DNA of 64,000 bases. Origin: Chrysogorgia sp. JL179-B06 (Eukaryota; Cnidaria; Anthozoa; Scleralcyonacea; Chrysogorgiidae). The notes under the pieces are model-generated. The model did no database searches. It saw only the letters and a list, made by a program, of their open reading frames with translations, and was not told the DNA's origin. The translations under genes were made by a program, and so were the position numbers. Positions 51,001 through 62,952 of the stretch are shown here, piece by piece. Location of the stretch: the NCBI GenBank assembly GCA_035772405.1, contig JAYKKM010000496.1:1406001-1470000 (forward strand), read 5' to 3'. How positions within the stretch are numbered: the stretch's first letter is position 1; every line of letters starts with the position of its first letter.

Positions 51001-54000
51001 TTCCCAGGCCCCCAAAATCGAAAAATCGTTGACCACGCCCCCAATTTTCATCCAAACCGGACGTGCGTCATACCGTTGGAAAGCCAGTGAAGTGCTCTAT
51101 CCGCATCCAATCAGCAAAATTTTGAAATATCACCTCTTGCCAGTACTTTCCGAAATTTTTTCGACACAGCCCCCCAAACTTTATCGAAAAATCGTTGACC
51201 ACCTCCTCCACTCCCAATTTCCATCCAAACCGGACGTGCGTCATAACCGTTTGAGAAAGCCAGTGGGAAGTGCTCGTATCCGAATCAGAAAGAAAGTTGA
51301 AATCATGTCACCTCTTGCCAGTACTTCTTCAATTTTTCCCAGGCCCCCAAAATCGAAAAATCGTTGACCACGCCCCCATTTTCAGCCAAACCGGACGTGC
51401 GTCATACCGTTGGAAAGCCAGTGAAGTGCTCTATCCGAATCAGAAGAAATTTTGAAATGTCACCTCTTGCCAGTACTTCAATTTTTCCCAGGCCCCCAAA
51501 ATCGAAAAATCGTTAACCACGCCCCCAATTTTCATCCAAACCGGACGTGCGTCATACCGTTGGAAAGCCAGTGAAGTGCTCTATCTGATCCAATCAACAA
51601 TTTTAAAAATTCCGGCGGGAAAGTGCCCGAATTTATTCGAACCCTAACTTTAACTCTAAACTTTACTCTAAACCTCCTCCACTCCACAATTCTCATCCAA
51701 ACCGGACGTGCGTCATACGGTTGGAAAGCCAGTGAAGTGCTCTATCCGAATCAGAAGAAATTTTGAAATGTCACCTCTTGCCAGTACTTCAATTTTTCCC
51801 AGGCCCCCAAAATCGAAAAATCGTTAACCACGCCCCCAATTTTCATCCAAACCGGACGTGCGTCATACCGTTGGAAAGCCAGTGAAGTGCTCTATCCGAA
51901 TCAGAAGAAATTTTGAAATGTCACCTCTTGCCAGTACTTCAATTTTTCCCAGGCCCCCAAAATCGAAAAATCGTTAACCACGCCCCCAATTTTCATCCAA
52001 ACCGGACGTGCGTCATACCGTTGGAAAGCCAGTGAAGTGCTCTATCCGAATCAGAAGAAATTTTGAAAATTCCGGCGGGAAAGTACTCCGAATTTATTCG
52101 AACCCTAACTTTAACTCTAAACTTTACTCTAAACCTCCTCCACTCCACAATTTCTCATCCAAACCGGACGTGCGTCATACGGTTGGAAAGCCAGTGAAGT
52201 GCTCTATCCGAATCAGAAGAAATTTTGAAATGTCACCTCTTGCCAGTACTTCAATTTTTCCCAGGCCCCCAAAATCGAAAAATCGTTAACCACGCCCCCA
52301 ATTTTCATCCAAACCGGACGTGCGTCATACCGTTGGAAAGCCAGTGAAGTGCTCTATCCGAATCAGAAGAAATTTTGAAATGTCACCTCTTGCCAGTACT
52401 TCAATTTTTCCCAGGCCCCCAAAATCGAAAAATCGTTAACCACGCCCCCCAATTTTCATCCAAACCGGACGTGCGTCATACCGTTGGAAAGCCAGTGAAG
52501 TGCTCTATCTGATCCAATCAAAAATTTTAAAAAATTCCGGCGGGAAAGTGCCCCGAATTTATTCGAACCCTAACTTTAACTCTAAACTTTACTCTAAACC
52601 TCCTCCACTCCACAATTCTCATCCAAACCGGACGTGCGTCATACGGTTGGAAAGCCAGTGAAGTGCTCTATCCGAATCAGAAGAAATTTTGAAATGTCAC
52701 CTCTTGCCAGTACTTCAATTTTTCCCAGGCCCCCAAAATCGAAAAATCGTTGACCACGCCCCCAATTTTCATCCAAACCGGACGTGCATCATACCGTTGG
52801 AAAGCCAGTGAAGTGCTCTATCCGAATCAGAAGAAATTTTGAAATGTCACCTCTTGCCAGTACTTCAATTTTTCCCAGGCCCCCAAAATCGAAAAATCGT
52901 TAACCACGCCCCCAATTTTCATCCAAACCGGACGTGCGTCATACCGTTGGAAAGCCAGTGAAGTGCTCTATCCGAATCAGAAGAAATTTTGAAATGTCAC
53001 CTCTTGCCAGTACTTCAATTTTTTCCCAGGCCCCCAAAATCGAAAATCGTTGACCACGCACCCCAATTTTTCATCCAAACCGGACGTGCTTCATACCGTT
53101 GGAAAGCCAGTGAAGTGCTCTATCCGAATCAGAAGAAATTTTGAAATGTCACCTCTTGCCAGTACTTCAATTTTTCCCAGGCCCCCAAAATCGAAAAATC
53201 GTTCACCACGCCCCCAATTTTCATCCAAACCGGACGTGCGTCATACCGTTGGAAAGCCAGTGAAGTGCTCTATCCGAATCAGAAGAAATTTTGAAATGTC
53301 ACCTCTTGCCAGTACTTCAATTTTTCCCAGGCCCCCAAAATCGAAAAAATCGTTAACCACGCCCCCCAATTTTCATCCAAACCGGACGTGCGTCATACCG
53401 TTGGAAAGCCAGTGAAGTGCTCTATCCGAATCAGAAGAAATTTTGAAATGTCACCTCTTGCCAGTACTTCAATTTTTTCCCCAGGCCCCCAAAATCGAAA
53501 AATCGTTAACCACGCCCCCAATTTTCATCCAACCGGACGTGCGTCATACGGTTGGAAAGCCAGTGAAGTGCTCTATCCGAATCAGAAGAGAATTTTGAAA
53601 TGTCACCTCTTGCCAGTACTTCAATTTTTCCCAGGCCCCCAAAATCGAAAAATCGTTAACCACGCCCCCAATTTTCATCCAAACCGGACGTGCGTCATAC
53701 CGTTGGAAAGCCAGTGAAGTGCTCTATCCGAATCAGAAGAAATTTTGAAATATCACCTCTTGCCAGTACTTCAATTTTTCCCAGGCCCCCAAAATCGAAA
53801 AATCGTTGACCACGCCCCCAATTTTCATCCAAACCGGACGTGCGTCATACCGTTGGAAAGCCAGTGAAGTGCTCTATCCGAATCAGAAGAAATTTTGAAA
53901 TGTCACCTCTTGCCAGTACTTCAATTTTTCCCAGGCCCCCAAAATCGAAAAATCGTTCACCACGCCCCCAATTTTCATCCAAACCGGACGTGCGTCATAC
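48001..54000 (-). repeat. Array 2, mixed domain with transitional variants
   Basis: B2 cores are at 48102, 49022, 49483, 50394, 51640, 52101 and 52566. Mosaics lie at about 48555-48612 and 49905-49975. Variants typical of the right end begin here: GAAATATCACC (48838, 53749), the CACTCAACAATTC form of B2 (about 49065), and GTTCACCACG (53201, 53956). One B2 (50394) has an aberrant CCCCCACTCCTAATTTC tail. A badly scrambled monomer pair lies at 51100-51330. Confidence 0.85.
51100..51330 (-). repeat. Scrambled monomer pair in array 2
   Basis: Within about 230 bp there are many small insertions and substitutions not seen elsewhere: CTATCCGCATCCAATCAGC, GTACTTTCCGAAATTTTTTCG, ACACAGCCCCCC, CATAACCGTTTGAGAAAGCC, GTGGGAAGTGCTCGTATCC, AGAAAGAAAGTTGAAATCATG and CTTCTTCAATTTTT. 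The pattern of many one- to three-base insertions with order preserved is more like unpolished long-read consensus than ordinary divergence, but degeneration in place is also possible. Confidence 0.75.
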
Positions 54001-57000
54001 CGTTGGAAAGCCAGTGAAGTGCTCTATCTGATCCAATCAAAAATTTTAAAAATTCCGGCGTGAAAGTGCCCGAATTTATTCGAACCCTAACTTTAACTCT
54101 AAACTTTACTCTAAACCTCCTCCACTCAACAATTCTCATCCAAACCGGACGTGCGTCATACGGTTGGAAAGCCAGTGAAGTGCTCTATCCGAATCAGAAG
54201 AAATTTTGAAATGTCACCTCTTGCCAGTACTTCAATTTTTCCCAGGCCCCCAAAATCGAAAAATCGTTGACCACGCCCCCAATTTTCATCCAAACCGGAC
54301 GTGCATCATACCGTTGGAAAGCCAGTGAAGTGCTCTATCCGAATCAGAAGAAATTTTGAAATGTCACCTCTTGCCAGTACTTCAATTTTTCCCAGGCCCC
54401 CAAAATCGAAAAATCGTTAACCACGCCCCCAATTTTCATCCAAACCGGACGTGCGTCATACCGTTGGAAAGCCAGTGAAGTGCTCTATCTGATCCAATCA
54501 GAAAATTTTGAAATGTCACCTCTTGCCAGTACTTCAATTTATTCCCAGGCCCCCAAAATCGAAAAATCGTTGACCACCCCCCAATTTTCATCCAAACCGG
54601 ACGTGCGTCATACCGTTGGAAAGCCAGTGAAGTGCTCTATCCGAATCAGAAGAAATTTTGAAATGTCACCTCTTGCCAGTACTTCAATTTTTCCCAGGCC
54701 CCCAAAATCGAAAAATCGTTGACCACGCCCCCAATTTTCATCCAAACCGGACGTGCATCATACCGTTGGAAAGCCAGTGAAGTGCTCTATCCGAATCAGA
54801 AGAAATTTTGAAATGTCACCTCTTGCCAGTACTTCAATTTTTCCCAGGCCCCCAAAATCGAAAAATCGTTAACCACGCCCCCAATTTTCATCCAAACCGG
54901 ACGTGCGTCATACCGGTTGGAAAGCCAGTGAAGTGCTCTATCCGAATCAGAAGAAATTTTGAAATGTCACCTCTTGCCAGTACTTCAATTTTTCCCAGGC
55001 CCCCAAAATCGAAAAATCGTTGACCACGCCCCCACATTTCATCCAAACCGGACGTGCGTCATACCGTTGGAAAGCCAGTGAAGTGCTCTATCCGAATCAG
55101 AAGAAATTTTGAAATATCACCTCTTGCCAGTACTTCAATTTTTCCCAGGCCCCCAAAATCGAAAAATCGTTCACCACGCCCCAATTTTCATCCAAACCGG
55201 ACGTGCGTCATACCGTTGGAAAGCCAGTGAAGTGCTCTATCCGAATCAGAAGAAATTTTGAAATGTCACCTCTTGCCAGTACTTCAATTTTTCCCAGGCC
55301 CCCAAAATCGAAAAATCGTTAACCCACGCCCCCAATTTTCATCCAAACCGGACGTGCGTCATACCGTTGGAAAGCCAGTGAAGTGCTCTATCTGATCCAA
55401 TCAAAAATTTTAAAAATTCCGGCGGGAAAGTGCCCGAATTTATTCGAACCCTAACTTTAACTCTAAACTTTACTCTAAAACTCCTCCACTCAACAATTCT
55501 CATCCAAACCGGACGTGCGTCATACGGTTGGAAAGCCAGTGAAGTGCTCTATCCGAATCAGAAGAAATTTTGAAATGTCACCTCTTGCCAGTACTTCAAT
55601 TTTTCCCAGGCCCCCAAAATCGAAAAATCGTTGACCACGCCCCCAATTTTCATCCAAACCGGACGTGCGTCATACCGTTGGAAAGCCAGTGAAGTGCTCT
55701 ATCCGAATCAGAAGAAATTTTGAAATATCACCTCTTGCCAGTACTTCAATTTTTCCCAGGCCCCCAAAATCGAAAAATCGTTCACCACGCCCCCAATTTT
55801 CATCCAAACCGGACGTGCGTCATACCGTTGGAAAGCCAGTGAAGTGCTCTATCCGAATCAGAAGAAATTTTGAAATATCACCTCTTGCCAGTACTTCAAT
55901 TTTTCCCAGGCCCCCAAAATCGAAAAATCGTTCACCACGCCCCCAATTTTCATCCAAACCGGACGTGTGTCATACGGTTGGAAAGCCAGTGAAGTGCTCT
56001 ATCCGAATCAGAAGAAATTTTGAAATATCACCTCTTGCCAGTACTTCAATTTTTCCCAGGCCCCCAAAATCGAAAAATCGTTCACCACGCCCCCAATTTT
56101 CATCCAAACCGGACGTGCGTCATACCGTTGGAAAGCCAGTGAAGTGCTCTATCCGAATCAGAAGAAATTTTGAAATATCACCTCTTGCCAGTACTTCAAT
56201 TTTTCCCAGGCCCCCAAAATCGAAAAATCGTTAACCACGCCCACGCCAATTTTCATCCAAACCGGACGTGCGTCATACGGTTGGAAAATCCAGTGAAGTG
56301 CTCTATCCGAATCAGAAGAAATTTTGAAATGTCACCTCTTGCCAGTACTTCAATTTTTCCCAGGCCCCCAAAATCGAAAAATCGTTAACCACGCCCCCAA
56401 TTTTCATCCAAACCGGACGTGCGTCATACGGTTGGAAATCCAGTGAAGTGCTCTATCCGAATCAGAAGAAATTTTGAAATGTCACCTCTTGCCAGTACTT
56501 CAATTTTTCCCAGGCCCCCAAAATCGAAAAATCGTTGACCACGCCCCCAATTTTCATCCAAACCGGACGTGCGTCATACCGTTGGAAAGCCAGTGAAGTG
56601 CTCTATCTGATCCAATCAAAAATTTTAAAAATTCCGGGGGGAAAGTGCCCGAATTTATTCGAACCCTAACTTTAACTCTAAACTTTACTCTAAACCTCCT
56701 CCACTCAACAATTCTCATCCAAACCGGACGTGCGTCATACGGTTGGAAAGCCAGTGAAGCGCTCTATCCGAATCAGAAGAAATTTTGAAATGTCACCTCT
56801 TGCCAGTACTTCAATTTTTCCCAGGCCCCAAAATCGAAAAATCGTTGACCACGCCCCCAATTTTCATCCGAACCGGACGTGCGTCATACCGTTGGAAAGC
56901 CAGTGAAGTGCTCTATCCGAATCAGAAGAAATTTTGAAATATCACCTCTTGCCAGTACTTCAATTTTTCCCAGGCCCCCAAAATCGAAAAATCGTTGACC

Positions 57001-60000
57001 ACGCCCCCAATTTTCATCCGAACCGGACGTGCGTCATACCGTTGGAAAGCCAGTGAAGTGCTCTATCTGATCCAATCAAAAATTTTAAAAATTCCGGCGG
57101 GAAAGTGCCCGAATTTATTCGAACCCTAACTTTAACTCTAAACTTTACTCTAAACCTCCTCCACTCAACAATTCTCATCCAAACCGGACGTGCGTCATAC
57201 GGTTGGAAAGCCAGTGAAGTGCTCTATCCGAATCAGAAGAAATTTTGAAATGTCACCTCTTGCCAGTACTTCAATTTTTCCCAGGCCCCCAAAATCGAAA
57301 AATCGTTGACCACGCCCCAATTTTCATCCGAACCGGACGTGCGTCATACCGTTGGAAAGCCAGTGAAGCGCTCTATCCGAATCAGAAGAAATTTTGAAAT
57401 ATCACCTCTTGCCAGTACTTCAATTTTTCCCAGGCCCCCAAAATCGAAAAATCGTTGACCACGCCCCAATTTTCATCCGAACCCGACGTGCGTCACACCG
57501 TTGGAAAGCCAGTGAAGCGCTCTATCCGAATCAGAAGAAATTTTGAAATATCACCTCTTGCCAGTACTTCAATTTTTCCCAGGCCCCCAAAATCGAAAAA
57601 TCGTTCACCACGCCCCCAATTTTCATCCAAACCGGACGTGCGTCATACCGTTGGAAAGCCAGTGAAGTGCTCTATCTGATCCAATCAAAAATTTTAAAAA
57701 TTCCGGCGGGAAAGTGCCCGAATTTATTCGAACCCTAACTTTAACTCTAAACTTTACTCTAAACCTCCTCCACTCAACAATTCTCATCCAAACCGGACGT
57801 GCGTCATACGGTTGGAAAGCCAGTGAAGTGCTCTATCCGAATCAGAAGAAATTTTGAAATGTCACCTCTTGCCAGTACTTCAATTTTTCCCAGGCCCCCA
57901 AAATCGAAAAATCGTTGACCACGCCCCCACTTTTCATCCGAACCGGACGTGCGTCATACCGTTGGAAAGCCAGTGAAGTGCTCTATCCGAATCAGAAGAA
58001 ATTTTGAAATATCACCTCTTGCCAGTACTTCAATTTTTCCCAGGCCCCCAAAATTGAAAAATCGTTGACCACGCCCCCAATTTTCATCCGAACCGGACGT
58101 GCGTCATACCGTTAGAAAGCCAGTGAAGTGCTCTATCTGATCCAATCAAAAATTTTAAAAATTCCGGCGGGAAAGTGCCCGAATTTATTCGAACCCTAAC
58201 TTTAACTCTAAACTTTACTCTAAACCTCCTCCACTCAACAATTCTCATCCAAACCGGACGTGCGTCATACGGTTGGAAAGCCAGTGAAGTGCTCTATCCG
58301 AATCAGAAGAAATTTTGAAATGTCACCTCTTGCCAGTACTTCAATTTTTCCCAGGCCCCCAAAATCGAAAAATCGTTGACCACGCCCCCAATTTTCATCC
58401 GAACCGGACGTGCGTCATACCGTTGGAAAGCCAGTGAAGTGCTCTATCTGATCCAATCAAAAATTTTAAAAATTCCGGCGGGAAAGTGCCCGAATTTATT
58501 CGAACCCTAACTTTAACTCTAAACTTTACTCTAAACCTCCTCCACTCAACAATTCTCATCCAAACCGGACGTGTGTCATACGGTTGGAAAGCCAGTGAAG
58601 TGCTCTATCCGAATCAGAAGAAATTTTGAAATATCACCTCTTGCCAGTACTTCAATTTTTCCCAGGCCCCCAAAATCGAAAAATCGTTCACCACGCCCCC
58701 AATTTTCATCCAACCGCGACGTGTCTCATACCGTTGGAAAGCCAGTGAAGTGCTCTATCCGAATCAGAAGAAATTTTGAAATATCACCTCTTGCCAGTAC
58801 TTCAATTTTTCCCAGGCCCCCAAAATCGAAAAATCGTTCACCACGCCCCCAATTTTCATCCAAACCGGACGTGCGTCATACCGTTGGAAAGCCAGTGAAG
58901 TGCTCTATCCGAATCAGAAGAAATTTTGAAATATCACCTCTTGCCAGTACTTCAATTTTTCCCAGGCCCCCAAAATCGAAAAATCGTTAACCACGCCCCC
59001 AATTTTCATCCAAACCGGACGTGCGTCATACGGTTGGAAATCCAGTGAAGTGCTCTATCCGAATCAGAAGAAATTTTGAAATGTCACCTCTTGCCAGTAC
59101 TTCAATTTTTTTTCCCAGGCCCCCAAAATCGAAAAATCGTTAACCACGCCCCCAATTTTCATCCAAACCGGACGTGCGTCATAAACGGTTGGAAATCCAG
59201 TGAAGTGCTCTATCCGAATCAGAAGAAATTTTGAAATGTCACCTCTTGCCAGTACTTCAATTTTTCCCAGGCCCCCAAAATCGAAAAATCGTTGACCACG
59301 CCCCCAATTTTCATCCAAACCGGACGTGCGTCATACCGTTGGAAAGCCAGTGAAGTGCTCTATCTGATCCAATCAAAAATTTTAAAAATTCCGGCGGGAA
59401 AGTGCCCGAATTTATTCGAACCCTAACTTTAACTCTAAACTTTACTCTAAACCTCCTCCACTCAACAATTCTCATCCAAACCGGACGTGCGTCATACGGT
59501 TGGAAAGCCAGTGAAGCGCTCTATCCGAATCAGAAGAAATTTTGAAATGTCACCTCTTGCCAGTACTTCAATTTTTCCCAGGCCCCCAAAATCGAAAAAT
59601 CGTTGACCACGCCCCAATTTTCATCCGAACCGGACGTGCGTCATACCGTTGGAAAGCCAGTGAAGCGCTCTATCCGAATCAGAAGAAATTTTGAAATATC
59701 ACCTCTTGCCAGTACTTCAATTTTTCCCAGGCCCCAAAAATCGAAAAATCGTTGACCACGCCCCCAATTTTCATCCGAACCGGACGTGCGTCATACCGTT
59801 GGAAAGCCAGTGAAGTGCTCTATCTGATCCAATCAAAAATTTTAAAAATTCCGGCGGGAAAGTGCCCGAATTTATTCGAACCCTAACTTTAACTCTAAAC
59901 TTTACTCTAAACCTCCTCCACTCAACAATTCTCATCCAAACCGGACGTGCGTCATACGGTTGGAAAGCCAGTGAAGTGCTCTATCCGAATCAGAAGAAAT

Positions 60001-62952
60001 TTTGAAATGTCACCTCTTGCCAGTACTTCAATTTTTCCCAGGCCCCCAAAATCGAAAAAATCGTTGACCACGCCCCAATTTTCATCCGAACCGGACGTGC
60101 GTCATACCGTTGGAAAGCCAGTGAAGCGCTCTATCCGAATCAGAAGAAATTTTGAAATATCACCTCTTGCCAGTACTTCAATTTTTCCCAGGCCCCCAAA
60201 ATCGAAAAATCGTTGACCACGCCCCAATTTTCATCCGAACCCGACGTGCGTCATACCGTTGGAAAGCCAGTGAAGCGCTCTATCCGAATCAGAAGAAATT
60301 TTGAAATATCACCTCTTGCCAGTACTTCAATTTTTCCCAGGCCCCCAAAATCGAAAAATCGTTGACCACGCCCCCACTTTTCATCCGAACCGGACGTGCG
60401 TCATACCGTTGGAAAGCCAGTGAAGTGCTCTATCCGAATCAGAAGAAATTTTGAAATATCACCTCTTGCCAGTACTTCAATTTTTCCCAGGCCCCCAAAA
60501 TTGAAAAATCGTTGACCACGCCCCCAATTTTCATCCGAACCGGACGTGCGTCATTACCGTTAGAAAGCCAGTGAAGTGCTCTATCTGATCCAATCAAAAA
60601 TTTTAAAAATTCCGGCGGGAAAGTGCCCGAATTTATTCGAACCCTAACTTTAACTCTAAACTTTACTCTAAACCTCCTCCACTCAAACAATTCTCATCCA
60701 AACCGGACGTGCGTCATACGGTTGGAAAGCCAGTGAAGTGCTCTATCCGAATCAGAAGAAATTTTGAAATGTCACCTCTTGCCAGTACTTCAATTTTTCC
60801 CAGGCCCCCAAAATCGAAAAAATCGTTAACCACGCCCCCAATTTTTCATCCAAACCGGACGTGCGTCATACGGTTGGAAAGCCAGTGAAGTGCTCTATCC
60901 GAATCAGAAGAAATTTTGAAATGTCACCTCTTGCCAGTACTTCAATTTTTCCCAGGCCCCCAAAATCGAAAAAATCGTTCACCACGCCCCCAATTTTCAT
61001 CCAAACCGGACGTGCGTCATACCGTTGGAAAGCCAGTGAAGTGCTCTATCTGATACAATCAAAATTTTTAAAAATTCCGGCGGGAAAGTGCCCGAATTTA
61101 TTCGAACCCTAACTTTAACTCTAAACTTTACTCTAAACCTCCTCCACTCAACAATTCTCATCCAAACCGGACGTGCGTCATACGGTTGGAAAGCCAGTGA
61201 AGTGCTCTATCCGAATCAGAAGAAATTTTGAAATGTCACCTCTTGCCAGTACTTCAATTTTTCCCAGGCCCCCAAAATCGAAAAATCGTTGACCACGCCC
61301 CCACTTTTCATCCGAACCGGACGTGCGTCATACCGTTGGAAAGCCAGTGAAGTGCTCTATCCGAATCAGAAGAAATTTTGAAATATCACCTCTTGCCAGT
61401 ACTTCAATTTTTCCCAGGCCCCCAAAATCGAAAAATCGTTCACCACGCCCCCAATTTTCATCCAAACCGGACGTGCGTCATACCGTTGGAAAGCCAGTCA
61501 AGTGCTCTATCCGAATCAGAAGAAATTTTGAAATATCACCTCTTGCCAGTACTTCAATTTTTCCCAGGCCCCCAAAATCGAAAAATCGTTAACCACGCCC
61601 CCAATTTTCATCCAAACCGGACGTGCGTCATACCGTTGGAAAGCCAGTGAAGTGCTCTATCTGATCCAATCAAAAATTTTAAAAATTCCGGCGGGAAAGT
61701 GCCCGAATTTATTCGAACCCTAACTTTAACTCTAAACTTTACTCTAAACCTCCTCCACTCAACAATTCTCATCCAAACCGGACGTGTGTCATACGGTTGG
61801 AAAGCCAGTGAAGTGCTCTATCCGAATCAGAAGAAATTTTGAAATGTCACCTCTTGCCAGTACTTCAATTTTTCCCAGGCCCCCAAAATCGAAAAATCGT
61901 TGACCACGCCCCCAATTTTCATCCAAACCGGACGTGCGTCATACCGTTGGAAAGCCAGTGAAGTGCTCTATCTGATCCAATCAAAAATTTTAAAAATTCC
62001 GTGGGAAAGTGCCCGAATTTATTCGAACCCTAACTTTAACTCTAAACTTTACTCTAAACCTCCTCCACTCAACAATTCTCATCCAAACCGGACGTGCGTC
62101 ATACGGTTGGAAAGCCAGTGAAGCGCTCTATCCGAATCAGAAGAAATTTTGAAATATCACCTCTTGCCAGTACTTCAATTTTTCCCAGGCCCCCAAAATC
62201 GAAAAATCGTTGACCACGCCCCCAATTTTCATCCGAACCGGACGTGCGTCATACCGTTGGAAAGCCAGTGAAGTGCTCTATCCGAATCAGAAGAAATTTT
62301 GAAATATCACCTCTTGCCAGTACTTCAATTTTTCCCAGGCCCCCAAAATCGAAAAATCGTTCACCACGCCCGCAATTTTCATCCAAACCGGACGTGCGTC
62401 ATACCGTTGGAAAGCCAGTGAAGTGCTCTATCCGAATCAGAAGAAATTTTGAAATATCACCTTTTGCCAGTACTTCAATTTTTCCCAGGCCCCCAAAATC
62501 GAAAAATCGTTCACCACGCCCCCAATTTTCATCCAAACCGGACGTGCGTCATACCGTTGGAAAGCCAGTGAAGTGCTCTATCCGAATCAGAAGAAATTTT
62601 GAAATGTCACCTCTTGCCAGTACTTCAATTTTTCCCAGGCCCCCAAAATCGAAAAATCGTTCACCACGCCCCCAATTTTCATCCAAACCGGACGTGCGTC
62701 ATACCGTTGGAAAGCCAGTGAAGTGCTCTATCCGAATCAGAAGAAATTTTGAAATGTCACCTCTTGCCAGTACTTCAATTTTTCCCAGGCCCCCAAAATC
62801 GAAAAATCGTTGACCACGCCCCAATTTTCATCCGAACCCGACGTGCGTCATACCGTTGGAAAGCCAGTGAAGTGCTCTCTCCGAATCAGAAGAAATTTTG
62901 AAATGTCACCTCTTGCCAGTAAGAAAATTTTTCCCAGGCCCCCAAAATCGAA
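54001..62952 (-). repeat. Array 2, right domain with derived A2/B2 variants
   Basis: B2 cores are at 54083, 55447, 56662, 57122, 57731, 58192, 58503, 59419, 59879, 60640, 61105, 61716 and 62026. All or nearly all have CACTCAACAATTC in place of CACTCCACAATTC. A2 monomers often have GAAATATCACC, GTTCACCACG, CATCCGAACC, or GTGAAGCGCTC. The last monomer is degenerate (GCTCTCTCCG, CCAGTAAGAAAATTTTT) and stops after CCCAAAATCGAA. A 2.45-kb-offset block duplication is described in the findings. Confidence 0.88.

Larger units (their letters stand above)
20081..62952 (-). repeat. Satellite array 2, 150-bp A2 and 161-bp B2 monomers, about 280 copies
   Basis: Head-to-tail array of two monomer classes. 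A2 (150 bp) reads CCGTTGGAAAGCCAGTGAAG, CTATCCGAATCAGAAG, GAAATGTCACCTCTTGCC, AGTACTTCAATTTTTCCC, AGGCCCCCAAAATCG, CGTTRACCACGCCCCC, TTTTCATCCAAACCGGACG. B2 (161 bp) shares the ends but has CTGATCCAATCA, CCGGCGGGAAAGTGCCCG and a telomere-like core in the middle, and is followed by CGGTTGG in place of CCGTTGG. I counted 54 clean B2 cores plus about a dozen mosaics; the remainder are A2. Strand is given as minus because the minus strand aligns to array 1 (GGCTTTCCAACG, TGACGCACGTCCGGTTTGG). No gene is credible. Confidence 0.97.

Noticed and set aside
20641..62130. True telomere or chromosome end
   Set aside because: The CCCTAA-like block is only about 35 bp per B2 monomer, degenerate, internal and separated by normal satellite sequence; no terminal array of hexamers is present.
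20079..62813. Many frames of 60-190 codons in array 2 with repeated peptides
   Set aside because: The 150-bp monomer is also a multiple of three, so frames stay open until a B2 monomer or an indel. Most start at the GTG of GTGCGTCAT. The same peptides recur throughout the array.
1327..62952. CRISPR array
   Set aside because: Repeats are directly contiguous monomers of 132-161 bp with no unique spacers; there are no cas genes and the setting is eukaryotic.
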